A stretch of 64,000 nt of DNA from Aphidius gifuensis (GCF_014905175.1 NC_057793.1:5022001-5086000); one strand, 5' to 3'. Positions 48,901 through 62,589 are shown, counted from the first letter of the stretch. The notes: generated by a model not told the origin, from the letters alone. Numbers and translations are program-made.

Positions 48901-51640
48901 TAATACTCTTTAAATGTCCAGAATTTATTAATTGTTTTAAGCTGTTATTGGTTTTATTTATTTTATTTAAATTGAGTATTGAGATCATTTATTATTGCAA
49001 CTGAGTGACTTGTTTCAATTATATACGATAAATTATGTTGACCGAATGAACCGATACAATCACACTAAAGTCAATTTTCTATTGTCAATTAAAGTCCAAT
49101 TATTATTAATCAATCAATTTACTAAAGGTTAATTTTTTTTATTTTTTATTTAAAATTGTGCTTTGTATATAAATTTTTATTTTTTACACAAGAAAAATAA
49201 AAAATCATTCTTGCAAATTGTAATTTTAATATTGATTGTTATTTTTTTTTCTTTTGATTTCTTTACATGTCAACAGTGGATCGTCATTTATAATTAAAAA
49301 ATAAAAATAAAATGTTCAAAGTATAAATATTTATTTAAATATATATATATGGATTTTTAAGCTCCAGGGAGACGAAAAATAAATAGCCTAGTCTAACTAA
49401 CAAACAGGACACTAGTCAGTCGAAAACATGCAAACTCACTTGACAAACTACACGAGTATATTTGAACAATTCTAGGTGGATGAAAAAAAAAAAAAAAAGT
49501 TATCACTCAAGTTCTCTACGTAGCAATATCCCCACTGGTACAACAAACGTTGAATGTATCCCGTGGCTCGTATCAAGCATTTTCATTCAACATTGTAAAA
49601 CGGCATCATTTGTTCGTTGAGGGGGCGTGAAACAACAATTCTACTGTTGTTGCCATTTCTGTTACTGTTTCTATACTGTGGGTAATCCCTGCCTAGAATG
49701 GCAAATAACAACCAAAGACTCAAGATCGATTTCTTTTCACTTGAGAAATAATCTTGTGGTATTGGGGGCAAGACTATTTGTTTATTTTTTTATTTTTTCT
49801 TTCCCTATTTATTTCATGAAATCTTTTTATATACAAGTTTTTACGTTTTTTGTAACGGTCTATTTGTATCACTTTCGACAGCTTTGAAGAAGGGTTGCTG
49901 TCACTTGATGAAGCCATGTGAAAAAGTGCTAAATGAATGTGGCTGTTTTCAGAATGATGAGAAAATAGTGCAAATTAAAGTATATAAAAAAAAAAAAACC
50001 CATCCAACCAACTAACAAAAAATTAATTATAAAAAAAAAAAAAAAAATAGCATCGAAAAGCTAAAAATAATATACATGAAAAAAATAAATGTATAAATAA
50101 AAAATAAAGATATAAAATTAGAAAAGTCATTTATTTGAAAAAAGGTGGACGTTTAAAGTTATGTAAGATAGAAGAGTGTTCATGAAATTCAAAAAATAGT
50201 TTTTGAAACATGAAGATAAAGTGTTGCTGACTTAACAATAGACTTACCCGATTTACTTTGGGAAAAAAAAAATTGTTGAGAATGGGTGGATAGCTGGAGA
50301 GTCATCGATTCGAAGGACAACGATTCACGACTTCCCTCACGGAAATACATATTTCTTCTGAAAGAAGAAGACCCCTGGTATATGTATAAGCACTGAAATT
50401 CCCATTTATTTTCTATATTATAGCTGTGGATCCAATGTTACAAAAGAGACGACCACCTATTTGTTATGCCATTGCAAAATCCTGGAGCCGTCTAGTGCAA
50501 ATCACTCGTTGTGGTATACATATATAACCATGTATCATTTGTATATCTGCGAACACATAAACAAATCGAAAAATATAAAATATAACTTATTCATGTTATG
50601 ATAAAAAAATAAAAAATACAAATATACTTATTTACAATAAATAATAAATAAATAAAAAAATTTTCTAAAAATACGTCTGATTGTTTTTCAATCAAAACTT
50701 TTATAGCCAATATAAACTTTATATTTAATAATAATAATAATAATATAAAAAAGTAGTATACTGGTCTCCAAGAAATTTATAAAAGTAAAAAAAAAAATAA
50801 ATAAATATTTAAGAAATCAAGAAAAATTTTAAAATAAAAAAAAATAGCAATAAGATATAAATGGTGTGGGTAAGATTGAAGTTGAACAAAAGCGTTATTT
50901 TTCGTTGAGTGTAGTAAGTTTACCGAAAAAAAAGTGGCTTTTTTCTTCCATGATTCAAGTAATATTTTAGTGTCCTTCTTTTACCAGTAATACCGCGTGC
51001 ATAGACGACAAAACTTTTCACTACTTCATACTACAACTCGTGGCTCATTCCCCCGTGGCACAAGGACTTTAACGCTTCGAAGAATAGCAACAGTGGGTAG
51101 TAAACTATATCTTGGTTTGTTTGTTTGCTTGTTTGTGTTGTATATTATTCTGTGCATGTGTGTATACTAAATATACAGATATATACAGCAATAAGTGTAC
51201 ACAATTCTGCAGCTTTTGTGTTACTACTGTTTGTTGTTTTTGTCTTTTTGTTTGTTGAAAAAAAAATCCAAGGTTTTTTTGTCTACTATTTATTCTTTTC
51301 TACCATCTTGGGCTTTTGGTGAGAATATGATGTAGAGTGTATGTTTCATTTTCTCTAGTACTGACGTCTTAAATTCCACACTTTTCAAAGTTTGATCTAC
51401 AAAATTCTTAGCTGTTACAATTTATAAAAAAAATTTATATATAATTTTTTTTTATATATTATTTGTATGCGTTGGCTTATTTTCCAATTTTCGTTTATTT
51501 TTTTTCTCTTTTGAAAATATAATTTATGTATATATATAGTGGCAGGATGCTCAAGATTGATGAAGATATTCATAAAGCGATATATACATTTTCCATCAAC
51601 GACGTAAAAAAAAAAATACGTATATATATTTTTGTTGAAA
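45991..51640. other. AT-rich stretch with several islands
   Basis: Contains the open frame at 46297-46497, an (AAT)n run at 48880-48904, and islands at about 48450-48680, 49360-49700, 50280-50520 and 50990-51110. The 49.6-kb island is open on both strands. No exon is called. Confidence 0.4.
48880..48904. repeat. (AAT)n microsatellite
   Basis: Eight AAT units in a row. Directly visible. Confidence 0.95.
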
Positions 51641-51661
51641 TTGTATTTGGAACGAATCGAA

Positions 51662-51719
51662 ATGGTAATGGGCCAAGAAACTTTGTTCACGGAAGACGCT
51701 GACGTCATTCAGCCTTTCA
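51662..51719 (+). CDS. Candidate start exon with acidic N-terminus
   Basis: ATG 51662 opens MVMGQETLFTEDADVIQPF and reaches a strong donor TTCA|GTAAGT at 51719/51720 in phase 1. GC is far above the surroundings. The frame is open upstream of the ATG too, and no acceptor is seen, so it would be a first coding exon. It is not a signal peptide. The same bases contain a perfect CRE, which offers a non-coding explanation of the local GC. A minus-strand frame of 97 codons overlaps it. No family is recognised. Confidence 0.22.
51700..51707. promoter_or_regulatory. Perfect CRE palindrome TGACGTCA
   Basis: The consensus site for CREB/ATF bZIP dimers, in a GC-raised 80-bp patch. One such 8-mer is not very unlikely by chance in 64 kb. 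Confidence 0.35.
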
Positions 51720-54700
51720 GTAAGTACAGTTTTTTTTTTTTTCATTTTTATTAATATTAAATATCTGAGTCTATTCCCTTTTTCAACATGACATCATTGC
51801 CAGAACGCTAAAGTGGTAATGGTTAAAATAAAAGAGGAAAAAAAATATTGAAAAATGTATAATATAATATATGCAAGATAGAAATTAATGAAATATTAAA
51901 TATATTCAAGTATATTGATGAACAAGTTGAGAGACGAAAAAAAAAAACAACAAATGTTTACGGTACGCTAATCACGATTATGTATAAGTGCTCTTGCAAG
52001 TTTTACCCTCAGTGCTAATTACACTTCTCTAGTAACCGCTTTTCTCATTTTCCTTTCTATCTTTCTTCTTATGTAGAGGCACCCGCTTAATTTTCTTATA
52101 CCCCAACACAGAATATTTGGCAAAATCATCGTCTTCTTCCTCTTTTGTTTTCTCCTTCACTTTAACTATATAAATTTCTTCCTCAGCCACTACAATTTTT
52201 GTTCGTTTCAACCCTCATCGCCTAACATCTGAACCAACCCCTGTTCAATCTATCTTACTGAAATTATTGCTCTCATACTACTCTGTCGCGATTGCACTTT
52301 CCATTTTCATACTTTTCAGTGTATTACAACATATATATATACCACCATATTTTATTATACCCCACGACAGCCTGCTTCTTTAAAAAAATAAGAAAAAAAA
52401 AGATTATCTTATCACGTTAAGTCTAGGCAATGTCGAGGAAAAAAAAAAAGCGATATCATCAAATTTTTATGAAAATTCGTTATGATGACCGTATAAAATT
52501 CAACACCCCTGAGATTTAATATTTTTCAAAAGATTTTTTATTTTTTAAATATATATTTTTTTTTATTTTTGACTATACAAGGGAAAAAAAAATGTATGTA
52601 TATATATTATCAAATAAAAATGAAAAGACATAGTTTGAAGGGGAGAAAAAAAAAAAGTATCCTTATACTGAGTGAGCTTTTTGGAGTGGGTTTAGAAAAA
52701 GAAGGAAAATGCGTCATCAGGGAATAGGGTGTCGGTAACGAATGGTAAAACTTTTCAAGCTACTTTCTGATCGTGGTAAAAATATATTTCAAGTTGAAGA
52801 AAAAAAAAAAAAAATGTAATTTCGTGTGCAGGATGAGTTTAGTATCTGGTGTATGTCGATAAGTATCATCTTTTTTGTGATCAGCAGACTTGCCTGATAG
52901 AACCTTGATAGTGATTTTTTTTTTTTTTTTTTTGAATATTTAAATCATGAAACTTTAATAATACAGGGTAAATTTTTATTTCTTCAAATTTATTTTCTGT
53001 TATTTATTTATTTTATATTTATTGATTGAATATTAAGATTTTTAATATAGGAAGGATTATGGATATTATCATTTCTCTTGAGGGATTTAGAGGAGAAAAA
53101 CATTTAGATTCAATCATGTAACTCGATCCTTCATGATCCTTTGAACACGATTGAACCAGAATTCTCGTATACTCATTCCCATGACACAGACGTGATCTAA
53201 GAACAATTGGACCAGTTAATTTCAATCCAACAATGAAACAATTTCAGTATTATCGGTGTTAAAATAGATCCAAGAGAACTATTTAAAACCACCTGTTTGT
53301 CATAAAGACTGGTGTGCTGGCAAATTGGAGAATGAAAAAAAAAAAATAATAATAAGAATCAAATAAAATAAGAGAAAAAAAAAAATAATAAAATAACTTT
53401 TTCTTCCGGGAAAAAATTCAAATAACGTCGGTGACTTTTGATATTGGATCCTTCAGACGAAATCCCTTCATGCTCACCCAACACGGTTTTCGTTTTAAAA
53501 ATGTTAAAAAAAACGTTTATACTCTGGCTTCAATTTTTTATTTTTTTTGCAACTAATAAGCTTTTCAAATTATAATTTAAAGAAAAAATATTTCCCCTTT
53601 GTTAGAAAGTAATTTACTGCAAATATTTTTCTCTTTGTTTTCGGTGAAATAATTTTTAATATATGTACAAAATAAAAAATAAAAAAAAAAATGCAAATGT
53701 TTTAAATAAACAAAAGACAAAAACAAAAGGTTGCATTTTTTATTTTATTTTATTTTGAATTTCTCAAAGATACAAAGGTATGGAAACTGTTTCCAGTTGA
53801 TCAATTTGACTGTCTTTGAATGTCAATGTACGTAGCTTTCTATAACAATATACAGTAAATATATATTTTGATATATTATTTAAATTTAATTTTATTTCCT
53901 CCTGGTTTTATTGTTTACTCAGGTTTGAATATGATTGTTTTAAAAGTAAAATTTAAGCATGCAATAAATGACAAAATTTTGTCATATATTTTAATTTACT
54001 GTATCAATCAAAACCATTCATTACAATTTTAGAAAATCTGTTTAAATTTACTGATGTGATAGTGCATAATTTAATTTATAAAATTTATAAAATCAAACTC
54101 TACTTTATCGCAAAATTACCGACTATTACTTTGAGTTCGATTTACTGGAAAATTTCACCAATTTTTTTTTTTTTTTTCGATGATATGGTTAAAAGTTTTT
54201 AAAATAAATATTAAAAAAGTTTGAATAGAGCTTCTAGGCCATTTTGTAATAACATTCTATCGTAAAGTTGAGAAATGAAAAATAAATTTTTTTTGTTTTT
54301 ATACATGATAGTGAAATTTATCATTTTTGAAAGATTTAATAATTTAAAAATTATATCTTTTTGATCATGAAAATGAATTAACAGCATAATTCATTTTCAT
54401 TAATTATATTTTTTTATTATTATTTTCTACCAGTGTTCATTTATATTAAAAAATTAAATACATTGCAGATGAAAAATGGATATAATTAATTTTTTTTAAA
54501 TTTAAAAATAAAAAAAAAATACAATACAATACTCACAGTAGATTAAAATAAGTCTCAAAAAGAAAAAAAATTTTAAAAAAATAATAAATGAATAAATAAC
54601 AAAATAAAAACAAACAAACAACAATGTAGCGAATGATAAAGCAAAATAATAACAAAAATGTTTTTAAAAAATGAATAAAGGTAGAAGGTACTTTTGGTTA

Positions 54701-57100
54701 ATTCATATGCAAGTTATTCGTTTAGGGTGTCCTTGTAAATATGGAATACACAAGATAAATATCTAGGATGGTATTCCAGGATAAACTGTAGAAATTATCC
54801 GGAGCTTTTACTCTCTAGAGACCAGAAATTCAACCACCTACCAATCCTATTTTCTCCACAACCTCTCAACTATCCAACCAACTTTACTTTTCTCCCTTCT
54901 ACTGTAGTTCTATCATTGTATATAGAGCAACCGTGTTTCAGATTTACCATAGGATAAGTGTCCATTAATTTTAGCAACGGCATTTCTACGGATATATATA
55001 TACGCGGAAAAAAAATCAGCAGAAAGCACGTAATCGTGCGTCCAAGAATTCAAAAAGAGGGTCATTCATGTATTTTTTTATACATATAAATATATAATAT
55101 ACTATATACATTTATATATACATACAATATAAATAATATACACCTACAACTATACTTGTGGTTGTTAAAATAAATTCACAAAAGTCCAGTTTCACTAGAG
55201 TCTGTATCGTTTTTCGAGATCTTCGAAGTTGAAATATCCATTGGAGAGGATACTGCTGTAGTATAAAAATTGAACGAAAAAAGAGGTGGGATACTGAATT
55301 GAGAATACGAGGGTAAAGAGGTCCAAAAACGTCATGAGGTTTCCTTATTTTTATCGACGATCGTAATTTACGATTTTCCAAGTGGGGCCAAGGCTGACAC
55401 TAGAAGGGAGACGATGAAAAAAAAGAAATGAAAAAATAAAAAAAACTATAGCATAAAAATAAATAAAAAAATAAATAAAATAAAAACCAAGTGCGAGAGA
55501 AATAAAGAAAGAAAAGGAAGGAAAACAAAAAAAATAATAATAGCGCGATAGTATGAAAAGCAACGATGGGGTCGCGCGTTAATGCCAGGAAGGAAATAGT
55601 AATTTTAAAGATACACGAGCTTCAAGAAGGGCACAACCCCCCTCACCCTATTTCTACACCATTTTATGACAACACTATTTTCCTGTTTATTTCATATTGC
55701 TAATTTATTTTTTTTTGTAAATTTTATTAAAGCAAAGTATATGCCTTAATTTTTTTTAAATCAAACTTTTTATATTTCAAATTTCAATTTATAATTTGTG
55801 ATTAAATATATTTAAAAAAACAAATAGCTAAATTTTTAATGGCTCTTGGATTTTTATATATTTACATATATACACAGTATATTTTCAATCTACAAATAAA
55901 AGAGAAAAGAAATATTATAATAAAAATACCATTAAATAATAATAAATTCAATCAGAAAGTATAATGTAGACTGAATCTTTGTAATTTTCCGTATAAATAT
56001 ACGATAATTCACTTTTCAAAATTGAAAGTCTGCCGAGGATATATACATACATATATATTTAGTGAAAAACAAGAAAAATCGGAAAGAGAATCGTCATAAT
56101 TATTGCCAACTGAATGTGTACAAAAGTTTATTTTTTTGTATGTATACACTCTCATTTCAATAACAGGAAGAGGCAATCGGGCGAGTCGGTCTTTCCGGCA
56201 TTCCGGCGTCCATTTCCCTTCTCTCTATCTTCCAAACCCTTCTCTTATAAATTTTTATATATTTTATTTTATTCTGATATTTCTCCTTTTTTTTCATCTT
56301 TATTTTACTCTGTTCATAGATATACTTATGCAACCACCAATCGAATATGAAAAGTTCGACTTCTTCAAAATATAAATAAGCCATTTTACTCGTTCCATAT
56401 CGAATCACGCTTCTATGAAAACTTGCAATCAATACTATTTTACGTGATACAACATTTCAAAAATGCTTCAATGAATATGATGAATCATACAATTCACGTA
56501 TTCCTAAATAATTTTCCGTATAATATATTATCATTTATATTTATTTATAAAGAATATAAAAATAACAAAAAAAAAAAAAAATTTAATAAATATTACTGCT
56601 GCATTGAGATGTCTAATTTTTGATAAAATATAATTACACGTCATAAAATTAATTGACATTTAAGGTTTTATATTTTTTTAATCTTTTTTTACTTTTTCAT
56701 TCACTCATTTAGTTTTACCATCATCAAAGAGCTCCACTGTGATATTATTATTAATTTTTTCATTTTCACTAGACCAGAAAAAACAAATATTATATACGCA
56801 CACATACATTAAATGCCGCACGTCACAAAAATTTCACATTTTTTATAATTGCTTTACATCATATGCAGAATATACTTTGATGTAATTAATTAACTAGGAT
56901 ATATAAAATAATAATAATTAACAAATAAAACTTTTATATTCTTTAGTTCTATGTAATTACAAATTTCATGTGAAATTTGCGGAATAAGTAAATAAAAATA
57001 TTGTTAAATACATCTTTGTTAAAATAAACCTCTTTTTGTATGCGGGATGCAAGTTGATGGAGAATTTCAATCTACAAAATGAAGATTTACATTTGTGAAG
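51720..57100. other. AT-rich stretch with several islands
   Basis: Islands at about 52010-52350, 52680-52760, 53080-53320, 54740-54960, 55180-55420, 55560-55680 and 56150-56240. A minus-strand frame open for 95 codons (about 55400-55112) includes RKPHDVFGPLYPRILNSV and has mixed composition, but no splice pair. Not called as a gene. Confidence 0.4.
55401..55540. repeat. Purine-rich low-complexity tract
   Basis: About 140 bases almost free of pyrimidines apart from scattered T and a few C: runs of GAAAAAAAAG, AATAAATAAAA, GAGAGAAATAAAGAAAGAAAAGGAA. Such tracts can form triplex or exclude nucleosomes. Confidence 0.7.
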
Positions 57101-57141
57101 ATTACTAGATATTTATATGTGTGATAAAGTAAAGAGAGTAT

Positions 57142-57555
57142 TTACTGTAGAATACACAAGGTTATGTTTGGCAATTCGAAGGAATGATATGTACCTATGA
57201 CAACTGGGGGAAAGCGTATATAAGGAATCATTGAACGACAAGAAAGGGATAGACAAACATGAACGATGTGCCCAAAACAACCAAGCTTAACAATGCTCCC
57301 GGCGATGACCTTAACATATAGATATATATCCTCAAGCTTTATATATCTTATAACAAAACCCTTCCAAAACACTACCACTATCAAGCCAATATCCTCCCTA
57401 TTTTCTCTGTGCATGCCATGTACAACCACATGTGTCTTGCTCGTATATATTGTACACGTTATAACGGCATGCCGAAGTTGAACACACATACGTGAAACTA
57501 AATGCACCGTGTGTGAACATGAGCATCTTCTTTGTAGCTTTATTGGTGAAGGCAA
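57142..57555 (-). CDS. Long open frame in a GC-raised island
   Basis: A minus-strand frame is open for 137 codons as listed and for about 12 more upstream, to about 57590. It contains SHTVHLVSRMCVQLRHAVIT and several hydrophobic V/I-rich stretches. It starts from TTG in this span; there is no early ATG with good context. The island (57040-57660) is the largest GC-raised block of the window. The H/C/V-rich composition looks more like an out-of-frame translation than a protein, so I give low weight. Confidence 0.15.
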   Translation of the reverse strand: MPSPIKLQRRCSCSHTVHLVSRMCVQLRHAVITCTIYTSKTHVVVHGMHRENREDIGLIVVVFWKGFVIRYIKLEDIYLYVKVIAGSIVKLGCFGHIVHVCLSLSCRSMIPYIRFPPVVIGTYHSFELPNITLCILQ

Positions 57556-57633
57556 AAATCTCTCTTCTCGGCATTGATGCGTGGTGCCCTTTTACTTTTC
57601 TAATATACAGTCACGTCACTGCATAACTCGTCT

Positions 57634-57660
57634 ATCTCTCTCTCGCTCTTTTTCTCTCTG
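57634..57660. promoter_or_regulatory. CT/GA-rich run (GAGA-factor-like sites)
   Basis: CTCTCTCTCTCGCTCTTTTTCTCTCTG, that is GAGAG words on the minus strand. It lies just upstream, in minus-strand sense, of the long frame at 57555-57142. Confidence 0.35.
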
Positions 57661-58159
57661 TTTATATCTATATATATATACATATACATGAACATTGTAT
57701 GCATATAGAATCATTCTGGAATTTCAAGTCTTTTTGACACAATGATGAAGACGAAATTTAACGAAGAGTGAACGACAAAATTACAACTCAACTTTAGGCT
57801 GTAAAAATAAATTACATTCTATCTTGTCGTATGTGCATATATCAAGTGTAAGTGATTGTTCTGAAAATATGTAAAAAAAAAAAAAATGAATAAAATTTCG
57901 ATGATAAAATAGAGAGAAAAAATTTTCACAAATTTAAATGGAAATATTGAATGATGTCAGGACTAAAAGTTGTGTCAGGTATCGAATTTATAATTCAATT
58001 AATGCCTCGTTATCGATAACATTCGATTACATTTCGAACAAAATGCCATGTTAATTGAATTATCATGTAATTTTTATTTTGAATAAAAAATAATAACGAT
58101 TATTATTATTTTAATTATTTGTTAGGTTAAATAATAATTATATAACTTTTTTTTACATT

Positions 58160-58611
58160 TTCAGTTTTGTTTTATCCCAAGTGGAAAAAATTTGTATAAA
58201 ATATATATGGAATATATATAAAATATGTATGGATTTGGACGTAGATTTTCCATACATATTTTATATATATTTTATATATATTCCATATATATTTCATATA
58301 TATTCTATATATATTTTACATTTATATATTTTTTATATATATTTTATATATTTATATATTTTGTATATTTCGATATAATGTATACATTTAAACTTATAAA
58401 TTTTCAATTTGATTATAAATGAATGAATCATATACTAATGAATGAATTTATACAAGATTAACATAAAATGAATAATTAGTTTGTAGCAATCACTTAATTA
58501 TAATGTACTTAGTGTCAAATATATATTATATATGGAATATATATGGAATATATATGTCTACGTAAATATACATATTCTATATATATTCATATATATTCAG
58601 TTTTGTTTTAT
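58160..58611. repeat. Two AT palindromes between 16-bp direct repeats
   Basis: TTCAGTTTTGTTTTAT occurs at 58160-58175 and again at 58596-58611. Inside, palindrome 1 has a left arm 58194-58233 and a right arm from 58249. The first 22 bases pair perfectly around the loop TTTGGACGTAGATTT; then an 11-base insertion, then pairing resumes to about 58298. Copies of TATATATATTYYATA continue to about 58370. Palindrome 2 (about 58519-58600) has GGAATATATAT repeats on the left and inverted copies on the right around a loop with TCTACGTA. Both loops share ACGTAGA in opposite orientation. It could be a foldback element, a cruciform-forming region or an expanded satellite seed. Confidence 0.7.
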
Positions 58612-58619
58612 AATATTAT

Positions 58620-61600
58620 AAAAATTTTTAATTTAATTTCTTTGAATAAATAACTTTTTCAAAAGTTTCAAAAAATATGAATAACGTTTAACCACAAAAA
58701 AATTATATGGCGTTAATTAATATATGTGAAAAAATTGCATGTGAATACAATTTTGTTTTGTTTAATTATTAATTATTTTTTTTTGTGATAATTATAAGAT
58801 TATCAAAGCGGTAAAAATTGTTAATGTATATTTAAACGTTGGTTTTTTTGACGTAAATCGAGTGAATGTTTTGAATGAACAATTTTCTATTCATCCAAGC
58901 TGGTGGGAGGAGACTTTGCAATTAGACGAAAAAAATAAAAAAAGCGTGTTACGTTTACCAAGCTTGATGGGGCTTAGCGGGTTGTATAAAATATATATAT
59001 AATACTGCAATGACGAGCGTTTGTAAAGGGTAGATGTTGGGCTCTAATAATAATTTGTGGTAAGGAAAATTAAAATGCCAAGAAACCTTGGCGCGGTTTT
59101 TTACTGCTACCAGAGTAAAAACATGTTGAGTTGCTATTATACAATATAATTATCATTGTTATATATATAAAATATTTTTTTCAGCATCAAAAGAAGAACA
59201 TTCGGGTATATTTGTGTGTACTGTCATATTCATGATGCAAAAAAAAAAAAAAAAAAAAAAAAATTAGGACAAGTCAAAGCAAAAAGGAAATGCATACAGA
59301 AGTCGTTAAAAATATATATATTTTTTTTTTTTTCATATTACTATTTTTTATTTTTTGCTTGACATTAGAATGAATTTTTTTTTTCTTTTATCCTTAGCCA
59401 TGACATTTTCTAGTATTGTTCATTACTGTAACGATAAACTACATGAAAAATTTAAAATTTTACTTTCTAAACATTTAAATGAAAATAAAAATATTACTCT
59501 GGATAATTATCATAAAATAGTCAACAAAAAAAATAAATAACGAAACAAACCAAAAAATAAATAATATTTTAATAAAATATTATAAACTTGTAATGAAAAA
59601 TAAAACTATTGAATCACTGATGAGTCAGTGATGGCAAATGACAAAAAAAAATTAATAATTTTTATTTTTTGTGAGAAATAAACAGATGAACGATAAAAAA
59701 TTATCAGTATTCTCAAAAGAACACTTTACTCATGTGTACAATTCAATGAGATGTACATAAAAAAAAAAAAAAAGAAAAAATGCAGGAAACTTTTATAGGC
59801 GTGACGAGAGAATTTTTGAGACAAGCATCGGATGTATATCAACATGTCTAGGAAAGAGCCCGGCGCCTCAAGAGTGAAATGTGATGTCTTTTTATGCGCG
59901 GGGTAAGAAAAGGCAACCCTCAACCTTTGCGTTCCGAGCAATGCTTACTATCTATCCATTTTCCCCCTCTATTCAGCAGTACAAGTAAAAAAAAGGACGA
60001 TAATAAAAATAAAATAAAAAAACAATAAAAAAAAAAAAGTTAAAAAAATAAGAGGGTGCGTCATTTCATATTGTGAAGTTGAAAGCATTGAAAGAGCACT
60101 TTGTCACATAATAAAGGACACCTACAAATGAACATTAGTTGTTCTATAAGCAATAACATGATGTAGTTGATCTCTCGACATTCAATATACATTCCCTCAG
60201 ATAAACTTTGCATGATAATAAATCTATTTGAAATATATTTTTTTATATATACATTTCCTTTATTTGTTTTTTTATTTTTATTTTTAAATTTTATGTCAGA
60301 GTGGATGATCTCTTCATGCCCCTATATTACATCGAGATCATAATACATATAAACATATAAATGGATGTATGTTGTGGTTCACCGACTTCAAAATAGTCCG
60401 CAGGTATATCATCTGACGACGAATAATATTCAAATGGTTGATCAAAGAATATGTCAAAACCATATATCAATTAAAATTTTACAAACCACAAAAGGTCAAC
60501 GACAGAAAATAGAAATCTCATTTTGTAAAAATATATGAGGTTTATTTTCATATATATATATTTTTTTTTTTTAATAATGCAAATAACAAATAAAGAAATA
60601 AGTATTTTAAAAAATAAAAATAAAAATTATAACGTTGACCGGAAATTAAAAAACTTCTATTGCAATCGGTCAAGCTATTGTTTTTCTTTTTTCAATTTTT
60701 TTTTTTTAAGGTTCTATTATCGTTTTATAGCGCTGTTTTTTATTTTAGTTTTATTGTTTTATATTATTTATTTTTAAAGAAAAGGGTACGTTTTTAACAG
60801 CACATTTATTCGTATTGCCCTGGTCAACGACACGAAATATATATAGCCTATAGCCACGTATAAGCCTCGTCTCTTGTTTTTGGCTTGTAGTCACGTACAT
60901 GAAGCACATGGAATTTATTTTTTTTTTCCTCTTACGTCCGGCAATTTTTCGTTCTACCATCGTCTCTAAAACGAACGTGTGACTATGCCCTTTATCCAAA
61001 ATATTTTATTATATATACTATCGTTGGAAATAAAAATATAAAAAAAAAAAATGACAAAATTAATACTCCATGATTCGATGGACTGCAGCTTTTCTATCTA
61101 GTTTGATTAATTATTTATTTTTATATATTTTTTTTTTTTATCAAACATCAATATATTCCATTTGATAAAAAAATCAATTATATCTGCATTTTTATTTTTT
61201 TACTCCTGTATATATATTTTGTACAATATTCAAAATTCATTTTAATTTTTTAAAATTTTTTATAAAATTCACCATCACATTTTTTTTTTTAATATTCATT
61301 TTATGTTTTTACGAGTGTAAAAATAAATAAACTAAAATGTCATAAAGATTTTCTTTCTAGAACCAAAAGTTTTCACACCCTTTTGTAAATAGTTGAATTT
61401 GACCTATTAAAGCTTGAAACCTCAACATTATGTTTATTTTATAGTTGCTGACCTGTCATGAAAGAGAAAAATTATATAGCAATTCTCTGCGTGTCGTTGC
61501 ACCTTCGGGAAAACAAGAATGGAAATAGTCTGTTTGTATTGCACCCAGCGGGAGAAACCCAGAAACAGGACAAAAAAAAACACTAGATTTATTAAATAGT

Positions 61601-62570
61601 TACATTTTATCGAATCATATAAAGATAGAAATTCTTGAAAATTTTAATCACATACTTAAGCTTTGTAATATGATAATTTCCTACATTTATTACCATTGTT
61701 TCTCATTATTTTAAAACACATACATATATTTTTTTTTTTTTCTCATTTTTATATTGTTCTATCAATATAGTGAGAGAAATAAAATAAAAAAAAAAAACAG
61801 TTTTGTGCCCTTGACGTGTATTTATATATTCACATATATTTTTTTAATTTTATTATTTTGTTTCCTGAAACATTTATACACGTGTTATGTGTGTTTAACA
61901 TCTGGGTCTACGTATTTGTGTTGTATTACAAAATTTCAAAAATTGTGGGATCATGTTCAGGTCGTCAATATGAGGCCCTATAACTTAAGAGTCCTCAAGG
62001 TTACCTTTGTCACCCGATAAAATAAATAATTTGTAAAAATTATTTAATCATAAATGTTAAAAATAATAAATAAAATAAACTTTAATTTGAAAAAATGAAA
62101 AAACTTTCAAAACGTGCTGAGATATCATATTTATAAAAATATAAAGCAAAATGTAAATAAAAATTGTGTTATAAAAATATTATAGTTCATATCCTTGGTA
62201 CGTGATATTCTTTCTATAAAAGTACCATGATCACATCGTTTTGCTTGACCATTTGTATACATATCTATACACAAGAAGTAAACTAAAAAAAAAAGTTATA
62301 AATATATGTATATCCAGAGGGTAAAAATGTAGAAATGCTATACTGACTGCATAAAATCACCAAGAGAGCACATGGCCTGACTGGAGCAAAAAGTAAGGGC
62401 CACCCAATTGCATACACAGTGAAATGGAATGAGAAAGAATGAAAAAGAACAACAAAATAAAGTGAGAAAAAAATAATATAATAATAAAAAATAAATAAAT
62501 AAATAAATATATATTGGGGTAGGGATGTGATGGGACTAGTGGATTGGACAGACGAGTGTGCGCGAAGAAA
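58620..62570. other. AT-rich stretch with several islands
   Basis: Islands at about 58900-59110, 59790-60000, 60300-60420, 60800-61000, 61440-61560 and 61890-62020. A run of 25 A lies at 59239-59263. No exon with splice sites was found. Confidence 0.4.
59239..59263. repeat. Poly-A run of 25
   Basis: An uninterrupted run of 25 A. It could be a retroposed tail, but no retroposon body is visible before it. Confidence 0.95.
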
Positions 62571-62589
62571 CACCAGTGGTTACGTTTAT

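Noticed and set aside
59239..59263. Poly-A run as the tail of a retroposed gene
   Set aside because: No open frame, no target duplication and no gene-like body precedes it.
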